From: Filimonas zeae
Lineage (GTDB): Bacteria > Bacteroidota > Bacteroidia > Chitinophagales > Chitinophagaceae
Direction of reading: 5' to 3'
Assembly: GCF_014641615.1 (NCBI RefSeq)
Contig: NZ_BMIB01000005.1
Coordinates: 448,150 to 512,149 of the forward strand
Length of the DNA stretch: 64,000 bases
The notes beneath the pieces are model-generated. The model saw only the letters and a program-made list of their open reading frames with translations. It did no database searches and was not told the origin of the DNA. Both the position numbers and the translations under genes were made by a program. Position 1 is the stretch's first letter. Each line of letters begins with the position of its first letter. This document shows, piece by piece, positions 35,661-44,611 of this stretch.

Positions 35661-36554
35661 ATGCCCCAGGAAGACAAAATTTCCATCGTTGTTGCGACAG
35701 ATAATCACTATGCGATTCTGCTGTCCGCATTATTGAAATCCATCGAGGTAAATCATAAAACCTCTGAGAAGATTGATGTGTATGTAATCGATGATGGTAT
35801 ATCGCCTTCAAGCAAGAAAAAGCTGCAGTCACAGGTAAATCCTGCCATGACAAGCCTTTATTGGTTTAAAACCAATGATGTAATTCCTCCGGACGTTAAG
35901 ATGCCGGTAGATAAATCAGCTTTTCCGCTTACCACCTACTTACGTCTGTTTGCACCTTATATCATTCCCCGCGATGTTAAAAAAGTAATTTATCTGGACG
36001 TGGATATGCTGGTACTCACAGATATTTCCAAACTTTGGCATACAGATTTAAACGGTAATCTGTTTGGAGCAGTACCCGATCTGGCAGAGATTTTTGCCAG
36101 CGAATGGGGTGGTGTACAAAACTATAAAGAGCTGGGTTTTGCCCCTGATACCAAATACTTCAACGCCGGCATGATGGTGATTGATGCTTTCAAATGGCGT
36201 GAAGAGGATATTACTAACAAGGTAATTAAATCCATACATGACAACCTGTCTTCCGCTAATTTCCCTGACCAGTATGGTCTGAACATTACACTGGCCAACA
36301 AATGGCATGTATTAGACAGAGGCTGGAACTCCTTTGCGGTACTGGACAGAAAAGATCCTTATATCATTCACTTCCTGGATATCAAACCCATCTTCAAATC
36401 GTACAACTGTAATAAAGACTACCAGGACGAGTTCTATAAATACCTCCGTCTTACGCCATGGAAAAACCATAAGCCGGTAAGCGACTTCCGCAGATTATCA
36501 CGCAAGGCATTTAACAAAGCGAAAAAATTAGTAAAGGGATTCCTTTCCAGATAA
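35661..36554 (+). CDS. Glycosyltransferase family 8
   Basis: 297 residues. GT8 signature: ISIVVATDNHYAILLSALLK at the N-terminus, the DxD motif in KKVIYLDVDMLVLTDISKLW, and KYFNAGMMVIDAFKWRE plus FPDQYGLNITLANKW. Family members are retaining transferases, often of galactose or glucose (LgtC, WaaJ). The basic C-terminal tail (RLSRKAFNKAKKLVKGFLSR) would attach it to the membrane. Followed after 18 bases by a GT2 gene; start of a plus-strand glycosyltransferase run. Confidence 0.93.
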   Translation: MPQEDKISIVVATDNHYAILLSALLKSIEVNHKTSEKIDVYVIDDGISPSSKKKLQSQVNPAMTSLYWFKTNDVIPPDVKMPVDKSAFPLTTYLRLFAPYIIPRDVKKVIYLDVDMLVLTDISKLWHTDLNGNLFGAVPDLAEIFASEWGGVQNYKELGFAPDTKYFNAGMMVIDAFKWREEDITNKVIKSIHDNLSSANFPDQYGLNITLANKWHVLDRGWNSFAVLDRKDPYIIHFLDIKPIFKSYNCNKDYQDEFYKYLRLTPWKNHKPVSDFRRLSRKAFNKAKKLVKGFLSR

Positions 36555-36572
36555 ATCAAGTAACCATCAATC

Positions 36573-37331
36573 ATGCAACATTTTACAGGAATTACCTTAC
36601 TTATTACTCACTACAACAGAAGCAGTTCTCTGGAGCGTTTGTTAAAAACCTTCCGGGAACTGGGATGCAGTTTTGAAGACATTGTTGTTTCTGACGATGG
36701 CAGTAAAAAAGAGCATCTGGACTATATACAAACCATCCAGCCGGTTTACAATTTCCGTTTAATTACCACCCCGGTTAATAAAGGGCTGGGGAATAATATT
36801 AATAAAGGCCAGGATGCGGTAACAACTCCCTATACATTATATGTGCAGGAAGATTTTGTGCCGTTGCCTCAGTTTGTAACCTCTTTTCCTACCGCTGTTT
36901 CTTTGCTGGAGCAGGATAAAGACGCTGACATGGTGCGTTTTTACGCCTATTTCAAGTATCCTTATCTCAAGCCTGTCAAAGAAGGTTTCTCTGAAATGGT
37001 ATTCAAGCCCTGGTATCCCGGTTATAAAAAGTTCTATTACTATAGCGACCATCCGCACTTACGCAGAACCTCTTTCTTCAGCAAATTCGGACGTTACCCC
37101 GAAGGGTTGAAAGTAGAAGCTACAGAGTACAAAATGATGATGTCTTTTCTGAAACACAAAGGAAAAGCTTTGTACTATGATAATTTCACCGGTCTGTTTG
37201 ATCAGCGTAATTCGTCTGCAGAACCCAGTACTGTAAAAAGAAACTTCTGGCGGGAAAGCGAAAACGTATTTATAACCCTGTCCCGGCATGGCTACAGGTA
37301 TTTCCGGTTCAACGTCGACTACTTTTTTTAG
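36573..37331 (+). CDS. Glycosyltransferase family 2-like (GT-A)
   Basis: 252 residues. Begins GITLLITHYNRSSSLERLLK with DIVVSDDGSKKEHLD, NKGLGNNINKGQDA and the acidic YVQEDFVPLP in place of DxD, all in the GT2 pattern. Then a variable C-terminal part rich in Phe/Tyr. The target sugar cannot be assigned. Twelve bases before the next gene and 18 after GT8, so part of one operon. Confidence 0.8.
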   Translation: MQHFTGITLLITHYNRSSSLERLLKTFRELGCSFEDIVVSDDGSKKEHLDYIQTIQPVYNFRLITTPVNKGLGNNINKGQDAVTTPYTLYVQEDFVPLPQFVTSFPTAVSLLEQDKDADMVRFYAYFKYPYLKPVKEGFSEMVFKPWYPGYKKFYYYSDHPHLRRTSFFSKFGRYPEGLKVEATEYKMMMSFLKHKGKALYYDNFTGLFDQRNSSAEPSTVKRNFWRESENVFITLSRHGYRYFRFNVDYFF

Positions 37332-37343
37332 AAATCCAGTTCC

Positions 37344-38330
37344 ATGAGTGCAGCACGTAAGAAACAATCGGTTTTGTTAAGACTAACCAATAAGGTATTA
37401 AGCCTGTTGGTTAGGATAAGACATGGCCGACATATAGCCCCTGAACATATGTACTATTACAGGGATACGTATTACTGCCGCCTCGTTCAGTTGAAGTACC
37501 TGTTCAAAGATTATGTTTTTATAAAAAAGCCTTACAAAACGGTCACCTTTACAGGAGAGTTTGCACCAGAGCTGCAGTTTGTATTGCCTTTCGCTTACTG
37601 GCATTATAAAAACGGCACCCTGAACCAGACTAAATCTTCCTCTTATACCAAAGAGCTGTATTTCTTTTCAGAAAACCACGAAGAGATTACTAATACCCGT
37701 GTAACCAGCGGAAATTATAACTACGAAATTCCACGCATCCTGTACAGCCAGGACTACGATATACATAAATGGCTTCAGGTACCTCTGAAGGAAGTATATG
37801 CCAACCGGATATATGTGTATGACAAACCATTGCTGATGATAGCCAATCGCTATAACAGTGAGTGGGATGGTCCACCCATCAGCTTTTACAGCGTTGAAAT
37901 GCTGGCCTTTATTATAGAAAAGCTGAGCCCTTACTACACCATTGTATATAACAGACCAAGGCCTCAGAATATTACCATGGATAACAGCGACATCTATGAT
38001 ATGGCAGAGTATGACTGGCTGAGAGAGCAGTATCCCCATGTTTTATTGATGGAGGATTTGTATGCGGAGAACAAAGGCAAGGCTAATAATTTTAACCATT
38101 TTCAACTGATGGTGTATGCCAATTGCGACCGTTTTATTTCAGTACACGGTGGCACGGCTACACTGGCCAGCTATTTTGGAGGCATCAACCTGATACTTTC
38201 CAAAAAGGGGCCGGAACACCATTTCAAATGCTTTCAAAAACTATATCCACGGTTCTCGGATGCCACTATCCTTCACGCAAAATCAGATGAAGACGTAAAG
38301 CAGTTCGTAGTTGGCAATTTCATTCCGTAA
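37344..38330 (+). CDS. Unrecognised protein, probably a glycosyltransferase of the polysaccharide locus
   Basis: 328 residues, no membrane helix. I do not recognise the family firmly. The C-terminal half has a GT-B-like look: YDMAEYDWLREQYPHVLLME, FNHFQLMVYANCDRFISVHG and GGTATLASYFGGINLILSKK, the last resembling the nucleotide-sugar site of GT61-like or related enzymes (a surface-exposed 'HGG' then an 'ASYFGG' loop). Basic N-terminus. Overlaps nothing; the flippase gene starts 22 bases later. The position between glycosyltransferases and Wzx supports a transferase role. Confidence 0.6.
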   Translation: MSAARKKQSVLLRLTNKVLSLLVRIRHGRHIAPEHMYYYRDTYYCRLVQLKYLFKDYVFIKKPYKTVTFTGEFAPELQFVLPFAYWHYKNGTLNQTKSSSYTKELYFFSENHEEITNTRVTSGNYNYEIPRILYSQDYDIHKWLQVPLKEVYANRIYVYDKPLLMIANRYNSEWDGPPISFYSVEMLAFIIEKLSPYYTIVYNRPRPQNITMDNSDIYDMAEYDWLREQYPHVLLMEDLYAENKGKANNFNHFQLMVYANCDRFISVHGGTATLASYFGGINLILSKKGPEHHFKCFQKLYPRFSDATILHAKSDEDVKQFVVGNFIP

Positions 38331-38352
38331 CGCATTACAGCCATCCCCCCTT

Positions 38353-39702
38353 ATGAAAGAAAAAAACGATTCATACTGGCTAAAATCGGGCGTACTGATT
38401 CTGATACAGAATCTATCAAGCGTACTCTTCGGTTTTGGCGGATTTTATTTTATGGTGCGTGTGCTTGACAAGCACAGCTTTGGCGCATGGATATTGTTTA
38501 CTTCCACCACCACCATTTTTGAAATGATACGGAGCGGACTTATTCAGAATGCACTGATTAAGTTTCTTTCCTTCAGCGAAAAAGAGGAGCATCCCGCTAT
38601 CCTTTCTTCTTCATTTCTGATGAATGGGTTACTCACTTTACTTTGCATGGTAGTAAACATGAGCCTTGCAGGCTATTTATCCAGATTATGGCATTCACCG
38701 GAACTGTTTTCCATGTTCCTTGCCTCCAATCTGGTATATCTGTTTTCAGGTCTGCTGTCTCAGTTTCACTGGATAGAACAGGCCAACTTCCGGTTCAAGG
38801 GTATCTTCATCACCAACTTTATACGCCAGGGCTTATTCTTTGTGTACATAGCTGTATCCTATTTTCTTCGCTGGCCCATGAATTTGCTGCATATGGTATT
38901 TATGCAGGCAGTAAGTGCCGCAGTAGCTACCGGGGTGGAATATCTGCTGATAAGAAAGATTCTGACATTTCCTTTCAAGCCCAAATGGGAAGAAATGAAA
39001 CGGCTTTTCGCATATGGTAAATTTGCTTTTGGCACCTCCATAAGTTCTATTCTTTCCAGCACAATAGATCAGATGATGCTGGGAGCCTTACTATCAACAG
39101 CCGCCTCCGCCTCCTTTAACGTAGCTGTGAGAATTATGAACCTGGTAGATATTCCTACCAATGCTATTGCCATGATAGTTTTTCCGCAAAGTGCAAGACG
39201 CATGGCTACAGATGGCACCGAGGCTATTAAATACCTGTACGAAAAATCAGTAGGGGTATTGCTGGCAATTCTACTCCCCTGCCTGCTTATTCTATATGTT
39301 TTCCCAACACAAATTGTGCATATCATTGCCGGGGATGGCTATAACGATACAATTCCTATTGTAAAGATCATTATCTTCTACTGCATTCTTGTACCCTTCG
39401 GCAGGCAATTCGGAACTATACTGGACTCCATAGGAAAGCCCAAACTTACCTTTTTACTGGTATTATTTACAGCCATCCTGAACCTGAGCCTGAACTATTT
39501 GCTGATTCACAAGTACGGCGCTATAGGTGCAGCATATGCAACGCTTACTTCTAATCTTATAGCCTTTATTATAGCCCAGACTATATTGAAAAAACTGCTG
39601 AACGTAAATACGCTCAATACTTTCAGGCATGCGGTGGCTTTTTATCCTGAGTTCTATAACAAATATGTGAAGCCCCGGTTATTTAAAACACCACATGGGT
39701 AA
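38353..39702 (+). CDS. wzx: Polysaccharide flippase, Wzx/MATE-like (MOP superfamily)
   Basis: 449 residues from the ATG at 38353; an in-frame ATG at 38311 would overlap the previous gene. About twelve to fourteen transmembrane helices. The N-terminus ILIQNLSSVLFGFGGFYFMV and RVLDKHSFGAWILFTSTTTI match Wzx-type flippases; KRLFAYGKFAFGTSISSILS and MLGALLSTAASASFNVAVRI recall the second half. It flips undecaprenyl-linked repeat units across the inner membrane. Its end overlaps the next start by eight bases (39695 versus 39702), a coupled pair. Confidence 0.88.
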   Translation: MKEKNDSYWLKSGVLILIQNLSSVLFGFGGFYFMVRVLDKHSFGAWILFTSTTTIFEMIRSGLIQNALIKFLSFSEKEEHPAILSSSFLMNGLLTLLCMVVNMSLAGYLSRLWHSPELFSMFLASNLVYLFSGLLSQFHWIEQANFRFKGIFITNFIRQGLFFVYIAVSYFLRWPMNLLHMVFMQAVSAAVATGVEYLLIRKILTFPFKPKWEEMKRLFAYGKFAFGTSISSILSSTIDQMMLGALLSTAASASFNVAVRIMNLVDIPTNAIAMIVFPQSARRMATDGTEAIKYLYEKSVGVLLAILLPCLLILYVFPTQIVHIIAGDGYNDTIPIVKIIIFYCILVPFGRQFGTILDSIGKPKLTFLLVLFTAILNLSLNYLLIHKYGAIGAAYATLTSNLIAFIIAQTILKKLLNVNTLNTFRHAVAFYPEFYNKYVKPRLFKTPHG

Positions 39703-40576
39703 TCAGTTTATAACCGTTAAAAGATTCAACATGTTACAAAACCCTGCATGGCTTAAACAATACCAGCTTCCTTACGAAAAGTTAGAAGAAGTACCGGAAT
39801 CTGTTTTTTCCGGTATTAACCAGTTGCTCGATCAGAAACTATCAGATAGTCCGGTAGTAACAATTATGATTGCTGCCTGGAATGAGGAGGTAAACGTTTT
39901 ACGCTGTATTGCCACATTAGCCAACATGAAAACCAGTATCCCTTATGAAATACTGGTAGTAAATAATAATTCAGCAGACCGTACACAAGATACTTTAAAT
40001 AAGCTGCATGTACGTTCTGTATTTCAACCTATCCAGGGGCCCGGCCCCGCCAGGCAGATGGGTCAGGAGAATGCGCACGGTAAATACATACTGCTGGCAG
40101 ATGCGGATTGCTTTTATCCGGATTGCTGGGTAGAAGAGATGATGATGGTATTAACCCAGCCAGAGGTTGTATGTGTATATGGCCGCTATTCTTTTATCAG
40201 CGAACCGGGTTTTCCGCGTTGGCAACTGGCCCTGATGGAAAGAATGAAGGATGTTATTGCCGGTTACCGACACATCAACAGGCCTTATCTCAATACCTAT
40301 GGTATCAGTATGGGCTATCTGAAAGAAGCCGGTTTGAAAGTAGGGTATGTAATGAAAAATGTAAGAGGTGAGGACGGACGTCTTACTTACGGTATGATGC
40401 AATATGGCAAAGTAAAACAGGTAAAAGCCAACAAAGCAAGAGCATGGACAGGACCAAGAACCCTGCAAAAAGAAGGCTCTCTGGTGAAGGTAATTACCAA
40501 CCGTATTGCCAAAGAGGCAAAAGGCTTTTTCTTTAACCTGCACCGGAAAGCCCCTAAAGAAATAGAAAAGCTATAA
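39695..40576 (+). CDS. Glycosyltransferase family 2
   Basis: 293 residues from the ATG at 39695; an internal ATG at 39731 (MLQNPAWLKQYQLP) is an equally plausible start that avoids the overlap. GT-A signatures: VVTIMIAAWNEEVNVLRCIA, EILVVNNNSADRTQ, GPGPARQMGQENAHGKYILL, the DxD in LLADADCFYPD, and a late RGEDGRLTYGMMQ in the position of the family's ED motif. Ends with a basic tail. It overlaps by six bases with the convergent glycosyltransferase gene. Confidence 0.87.
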   Translation: MGNQFITVKRFNMLQNPAWLKQYQLPYEKLEEVPESVFSGINQLLDQKLSDSPVVTIMIAAWNEEVNVLRCIATLANMKTSIPYEILVVNNNSADRTQDTLNKLHVRSVFQPIQGPGPARQMGQENAHGKYILLADADCFYPDCWVEEMMMVLTQPEVVCVYGRYSFISEPGFPRWQLALMERMKDVIAGYRHINRPYLNTYGISMGYLKEAGLKVGYVMKNVRGEDGRLTYGMMQYGKVKQVKANKARAWTGPRTLQKEGSLVKVITNRIAKEAKGFFFNLHRKAPKEIEKL

Positions 40577-41761
40577 GACCTTTTCCAGAATGTTGGAAAA
40601 GTCTTCCCCCCGTTTATCCCAGGTATTTGCAGCAGCTACTGAAATACGCTGCTGCAGATATTCCGGCCCCTGCTGTAAAGCCTTTTCTATCGCAGCCGAA
40701 AAAGCATCCGCATCTTTACAGTAAGCTACAATATCTCCGGTAAACTCTTTCAGGTCATCATTAAAGTTGGTGGCCACTACTGGCTTGCCTGCCCCCAGAT
40801 ATTCAAACAATTTCAAAGGGAAAATGGTATTGCTTACTTCATCCTTTTTAAAAGGTATTAATGCAACATCAAACCCTTTAATAACGCCTGGCATCTCGTT
40901 ATAGCTCACCTTGCCCGTCAGATATACGTTTTTTGTTTCTTTCATCCAGTCCGGAACAAATCCTGCATCCACAGGTCCTGCAAAAACAAAACTCTTATCA
41001 GGGTTGATTTCAACTACTTTTTGCAGTAATGGATAATCCATCCTGCGTTCAATTGCCCCCAGGTAACCTATTACCGGTGCAGGTATATTCCGTAAGCTTT
41101 CATGTACAGGTAACGCTACATCTAACGCTTTGCTGCTATGCGTACTATCTGCTGCATTGGGTACAAAGAATGACTGCGGATTCAGTTTAATTTTGTCGGC
41201 ATATAACTGTTTACTGGTACAAATAACCACATCACTTTGCTCTACTATCTGTTTTTCCGAAACCAGTCCATGTTTCTGATCAAAAGGTACGATAATGGGG
41301 TCTACACAATGATATACCTTCAACTTCGGCTTCAGCCGCTGTCCTACCCCGGGTAAATGAAAATTGAAAGAATTAATATAAACAGTGGCTTCAGCTTTCT
41401 GCTTACGCAATACCTTCTTTATACGCCTTGCCACCATCCATTCATTCAGCTTTAACAAACTGCGGTATAACTTACCTTCCGGCAAAAAATTAAGTGGCAA
41501 AACAGGCATAGGAATAACCACCTTCAGGTTTTTATCCTCTGTGTTGCTAAGCCCGGTTGCAAACGGCGAAAAAGCATGCTTACGACGGGCATATTCCGGC
41601 GTTTTTCTCAGCCGCAGCCAGTCTGTAAGCGTAAATGGGTTATCTACATAAAATACCTGATTGTTTCTGGCCAGGTAACGGGCAATGGTGTAGTTAGTAG
41701 AGGCCAGTGCATCAAAACGCATCAGACTCACAATAACAATTGTTTTATTTTTTAAAGGCAT
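40571..41761 (-). CDS. Glycosyltransferase, GT4/GT1-like (GT-B)
   Basis: 396 residues from the ATG at 41761; a longer frame to 41815 would sit deeper inside the upstream polymerase gene. GT-B fold: N-terminal half with IVIVSLMRFDALASTNYTIA and a DP-x-x segment; C-terminal half with FFVPNAADS, IPAPVIGYLGAIERRMDYPL and the E-x7-E type region FPLKLFEYLGAGKPVVATNF. Retaining transferase of unknown sugar. It is the last gene of the minus run 47421-40571; the 17-base overlap with the polymerase gene implies coupling. Confidence 0.87.
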   Translation of the reverse strand: MPLKNKTIVIVSLMRFDALASTNYTIARYLARNNQVFYVDNPFTLTDWLRLRKTPEYARRKHAFSPFATGLSNTEDKNLKVVIPMPVLPLNFLPEGKLYRSLLKLNEWMVARRIKKVLRKQKAEATVYINSFNFHLPGVGQRLKPKLKVYHCVDPIIVPFDQKHGLVSEKQIVEQSDVVICTSKQLYADKIKLNPQSFFVPNAADSTHSSKALDVALPVHESLRNIPAPVIGYLGAIERRMDYPLLQKVVEINPDKSFVFAGPVDAGFVPDWMKETKNVYLTGKVSYNEMPGVIKGFDVALIPFKKDEVSNTIFPLKLFEYLGAGKPVVATNFNDDLKEFTGDIVAYCKDADAFSAAIEKALQQGPEYLQQRISVAAANTWDKRGEDFSNILEKVL

Positions 41762-43271
41762 GGGTGGATTGTTTTTTATTGCCTGCAGGCAGGGGTGCCG
41801 GCATACGCTTTTCACGGTCGAGGCGATAAGTAATATTAATTAACGCTACAACCATATAGAACATGATATTGGTAGGAAACTGTACCAGCGCTTCCTGCGG
41901 ATAATTTCCCAGCACCAGCGCAAACAGTACCAGTAACATAGCCAGGCAATAGCCCTTCAGTTCCGGATCCTGAATTAAATAGAAATTGGTAATTCCTGTT
42001 TTTAAAATAATAAACAACAGTGTACAGAAAATAAGCAATCCAAGCCATCCCATCTCTACCGCTACCCTTATAAAACCACTATCCGGTGGAAAGCTGGCAA
42101 GGAAAGAGTCTGGTGCAAACCTGGCACCCCACGCTCCCGTTGCTCCCAACCCACCACCCATAGGATGGCTTAAAATATACGGCTGTATACGCTTCTGGTT
42201 ATATTTTCTTACATTATAAGAAGCATCATCAGAAGGCGCAAACGCCGATTGAAACCGTTGAATGGAAGGGTTGCCGGTTGGCATTTTGAGCAAGGTTACA
42301 AACGCCAGTGCGGCAAAAACGGCAAAAGGCACCATTTTCTTTGTAAAGTTCATTACAATAAATACTGCAAGCGCAAAAGGAATCAGTACATAAGCTCCGC
42401 GGGTTCCGGAAAAAAGCATGGCCTTCAGAAATATCAGCGTCATTACACCCAGTATAATTTTATTCTTCGTAGAGGTAGCCTTACTCCAGATCAGCGCAAT
42501 ACACACCAGTGAACTGATTACCATATTATAGGCGTATACTACCGGATCATTGAAAATGGAAAACTTACGCCACATCCCGTTAATAAAATACAGCGAAACC
42601 AGCTGAGGATCATCGAGCGACCGCATCTCAAAATCGAAAAATCCAACATACTCCTGTCTGAAAGCATATAAAGCCCCAAACAGAGATAATCCCAACCACA
42701 GCTTAATCAGGAATTTTACCATTTTCACAGTGGTAATGTTGTACATAAATACAAAGTACATCAGCATTACCATGGCAACACTCCGGATGGTATACATCCA
42801 TGCCATTCGTGAAGCTGCTGCCGGATTTAAAAATTCCAGCAGGTTAAAAAACACCCAAACAAATATCATGATGCTGATAGGGCTTCTCAAAAAGGTCCAG
42901 TCCTTCCGTTTACGCTGTTTCAACAACATACCAATAAACAACAGTAACTCCATTCCATCCATCAATGTACCCAGCGGAAAAGTGGTAATGCCCATACGCA
43001 TCACCCACATGATAGCATAGGCAGCCACCAGCAACATCACTATCCCAAACATGGGATAAACTACAACACCCCACACTATGGGGCCGGCAGCCAATGCAAT
43101 CACGCCCATTACCGCTCCTGCAACACCTCCCTTTGCCACTAAAAAAGCGGCAACAACTGCGCTAAAACACATTGCAGCAACAAGCAGCCAGGTTCTTTCC
43201 AGCAAAGGAACGCGCGCCTGCCTGATGGCTTCATCTGTATTCTTTACAGGTATAGTAGGCAAGGTCTTCAT
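41745..43271 (-). CDS. O-antigen polymerase/ligase family membrane protein (Wzy/WaaL-like)
   Basis: 508 residues, about twelve transmembrane helices. Typical Wzy_C/O-antigen-ligase features: the big periplasmic loop containing HPMGGGLGATGAWGARFAPD and PDSGFIRVAVEMGWLGLLIF (ligase motif with Asp/Arg/His-type residues), and an N-terminal cluster of helices. Expected to polymerise repeat units or move polymer to an acceptor at the periplasmic side. Its ATG (43271) immediately follows the stop codon of the 46-residue gene (43272), i.e. TAG-ATG, a tight coupling. Part of the minus operon of co-polymerase, GT2 and GT4. Confidence 0.85.
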   Translation of the reverse strand: MKTLPTIPVKNTDEAIRQARVPLLERTWLLVAAMCFSAVVAAFLVAKGGVAGAVMGVIALAAGPIVWGVVVYPMFGIVMLLVAAYAIMWVMRMGITTFPLGTLMDGMELLLFIGMLLKQRKRKDWTFLRSPISIMIFVWVFFNLLEFLNPAAASRMAWMYTIRSVAMVMLMYFVFMYNITTVKMVKFLIKLWLGLSLFGALYAFRQEYVGFFDFEMRSLDDPQLVSLYFINGMWRKFSIFNDPVVYAYNMVISSLVCIALIWSKATSTKNKIILGVMTLIFLKAMLFSGTRGAYVLIPFALAVFIVMNFTKKMVPFAVFAALAFVTLLKMPTGNPSIQRFQSAFAPSDDASYNVRKYNQKRIQPYILSHPMGGGLGATGAWGARFAPDSFLASFPPDSGFIRVAVEMGWLGLLIFCTLLFIILKTGITNFYLIQDPELKGYCLAMLLVLFALVLGNYPQEALVQFPTNIMFYMVVALINITYRLDREKRMPAPLPAGNKKQSTHAFKK

Positions 43272-43412
43272 CTAAATGAAAAGGATTTTGATGAAAAAGC
43301 CAAACAGCATAATACAAGCCAATGCAATGGCAGCCTTACCCTGAACAGGAATTTCCTTTTCTTCAACATCCTTCGTTGCCCATATATTCGTTTTACCCGG
43401 ATTCACTCTCAT
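43272..43412 (-). CDS. Small 46-residue single-span membrane protein, translationally coupled to the polymerase
   Basis: This short gene begins ATG at complement(43410..43412) and ends TAG at complement(43272..43274). It encodes an N-terminal polar part (MRVNPGKTNIWATKDVEEKE), a short linker and one hydrophobic helix (about residues 27-46, AIALACIMLFGFFIKILFI). The polymerase start codon follows the stop without a gap, and the GT2 gene lies 12 bases upstream. That packing supports expression. I recognise no family. It may be an accessory subunit of the polymerase. Confidence 0.65.
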   Translation of the reverse strand: MRVNPGKTNIWATKDVEEKEIPVQGKAAIALACIMLFGFFIKILFI

Positions 43413-43424
43413 ACATGCTCACAT

Positions 43425-44609
43425 TTAACTGATATCTTCAATTTCCGATGAATGATAATGTGTAGTAGCCACAGAACGTTTGTTGGCTGTTCGCGCTCTC
43501 AGAAGCGACAACACCTGGAAGAACATAAACTTTGGAATATTCACCAGCGACCTGTAAATACGTTTATCTGTGTGCGAAAGGGCAAGCGCAATGCCAAACC
43601 CCGCTACAAACAACAGTAAGGCCACTGCCCAGATGATTACAGCGCTTACCGATAGCCATATATTTATAAAAAGAAACAACCCCGAAAGTATCAGGAAGAT
43701 AAACAACGGCGGCCTCAGCAATACCAGGCCAAATAACAGCTGATTACGGCTCATGTTCTTAAGTCCATAGCCCAGAATAGAAAAACCGTAACCAAAATAT
43801 TTAAACCAGGTATTAATCCAGCGTGCCCGCTGGTTTACCAGCTGTGCAGATTCGGATGTTTTTTCGTCGTACACCAACGCCTTTTCCGCAAATGCAATCT
43901 GAATATTCTTTTTAACAATAGCTGCCTGTAATACTTTGTCAAAACCCGCCCCTGTTACATCGTTATGCTCCAGGCACTCCCGGTATAAAGCTGTTTCAAA
44001 CGCCATACCGGAGCCGGCCAATGTGGCAGAAGAACCCAGTTCAAACAATATCTTTCCATCGTAATAATGGTAATAAATGTCTCTGGCTGCATCCAGGCAG
44101 GCATAAGTAGTATTCAGGTTCTTAGCCATACGTACTCCCTGAACAGCACGAAAGCCATTGTTAAAAAACACATCCAGCTCTTTCAGATAGTCAGGATGCG
44201 CTAGGTTATCACTATCAATAATGGTAAGCCTGTCGTGCGCCCTCACGAATCTATGGATAGCATAGAAATGAGAACGTGTATTACTGGCCAGTGTTTCCGG
44301 TGGCCGCAGCACAACTACACGCTCATCATTAAAATGTAAATCAGATACATCACACTTGTCTGCCACTATATATATCATGTAATTGCTGTAGTTCAACTGC
44401 AGCAATGAACGTACTACAGCAGGCAACGTATTCGTCTGCTCATACGCGGTTACAATAATACCGTAATCAGATTCTTTAAGGGCTTGCGGGAGGGTTTTAT
44501 GTCTGATAAAAAGCAGATGAGCTATGTACATAAGTACCGGCATCACCAGGTGATAGCCAATCAGCACCTGCAGTATTATCCATAAAATGCTTATAAGAGT
44601 TAAAGGCAT
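43425..44609 (-). CDS. Membrane glycosyltransferase family 2
   Basis: 394 residues. N-terminal membrane helix (about 5-29), then GT-A: DYGIIVTAYEQTNTLPAVVR, YIVADKCDVSD, LTIIDSDNLAHPDYL (DxD) and DVTGAGFDKVLQAAIV, with a QRARW-like motif (VNQRARWINTWFKYFG), characteristic of processive GT2 enzymes. Three C-terminal helices (about 290-345). So it may add more than one residue, or act as a polyprenyl-linked transferase. Located between the co-polymerase (two-base gap) and the small membrane protein (12-base gap). Confidence 0.87.
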   Translation of the reverse strand: MPLTLISILWIILQVLIGYHLVMPVLMYIAHLLFIRHKTLPQALKESDYGIIVTAYEQTNTLPAVVRSLLQLNYSNYMIYIVADKCDVSDLHFNDERVVVLRPPETLASNTRSHFYAIHRFVRAHDRLTIIDSDNLAHPDYLKELDVFFNNGFRAVQGVRMAKNLNTTYACLDAARDIYYHYYDGKILFELGSSATLAGSGMAFETALYRECLEHNDVTGAGFDKVLQAAIVKKNIQIAFAEKALVYDEKTSESAQLVNQRARWINTWFKYFGYGFSILGYGLKNMSRNQLLFGLVLLRPPLFIFLILSGLFLFINIWLSVSAVIIWAVALLLFVAGFGIALALSHTDKRIYRSLVNIPKFMFFQVLSLLRARTANKRSVATTHYHSSEIEDIS

Positions 44610-44611
44610 AT

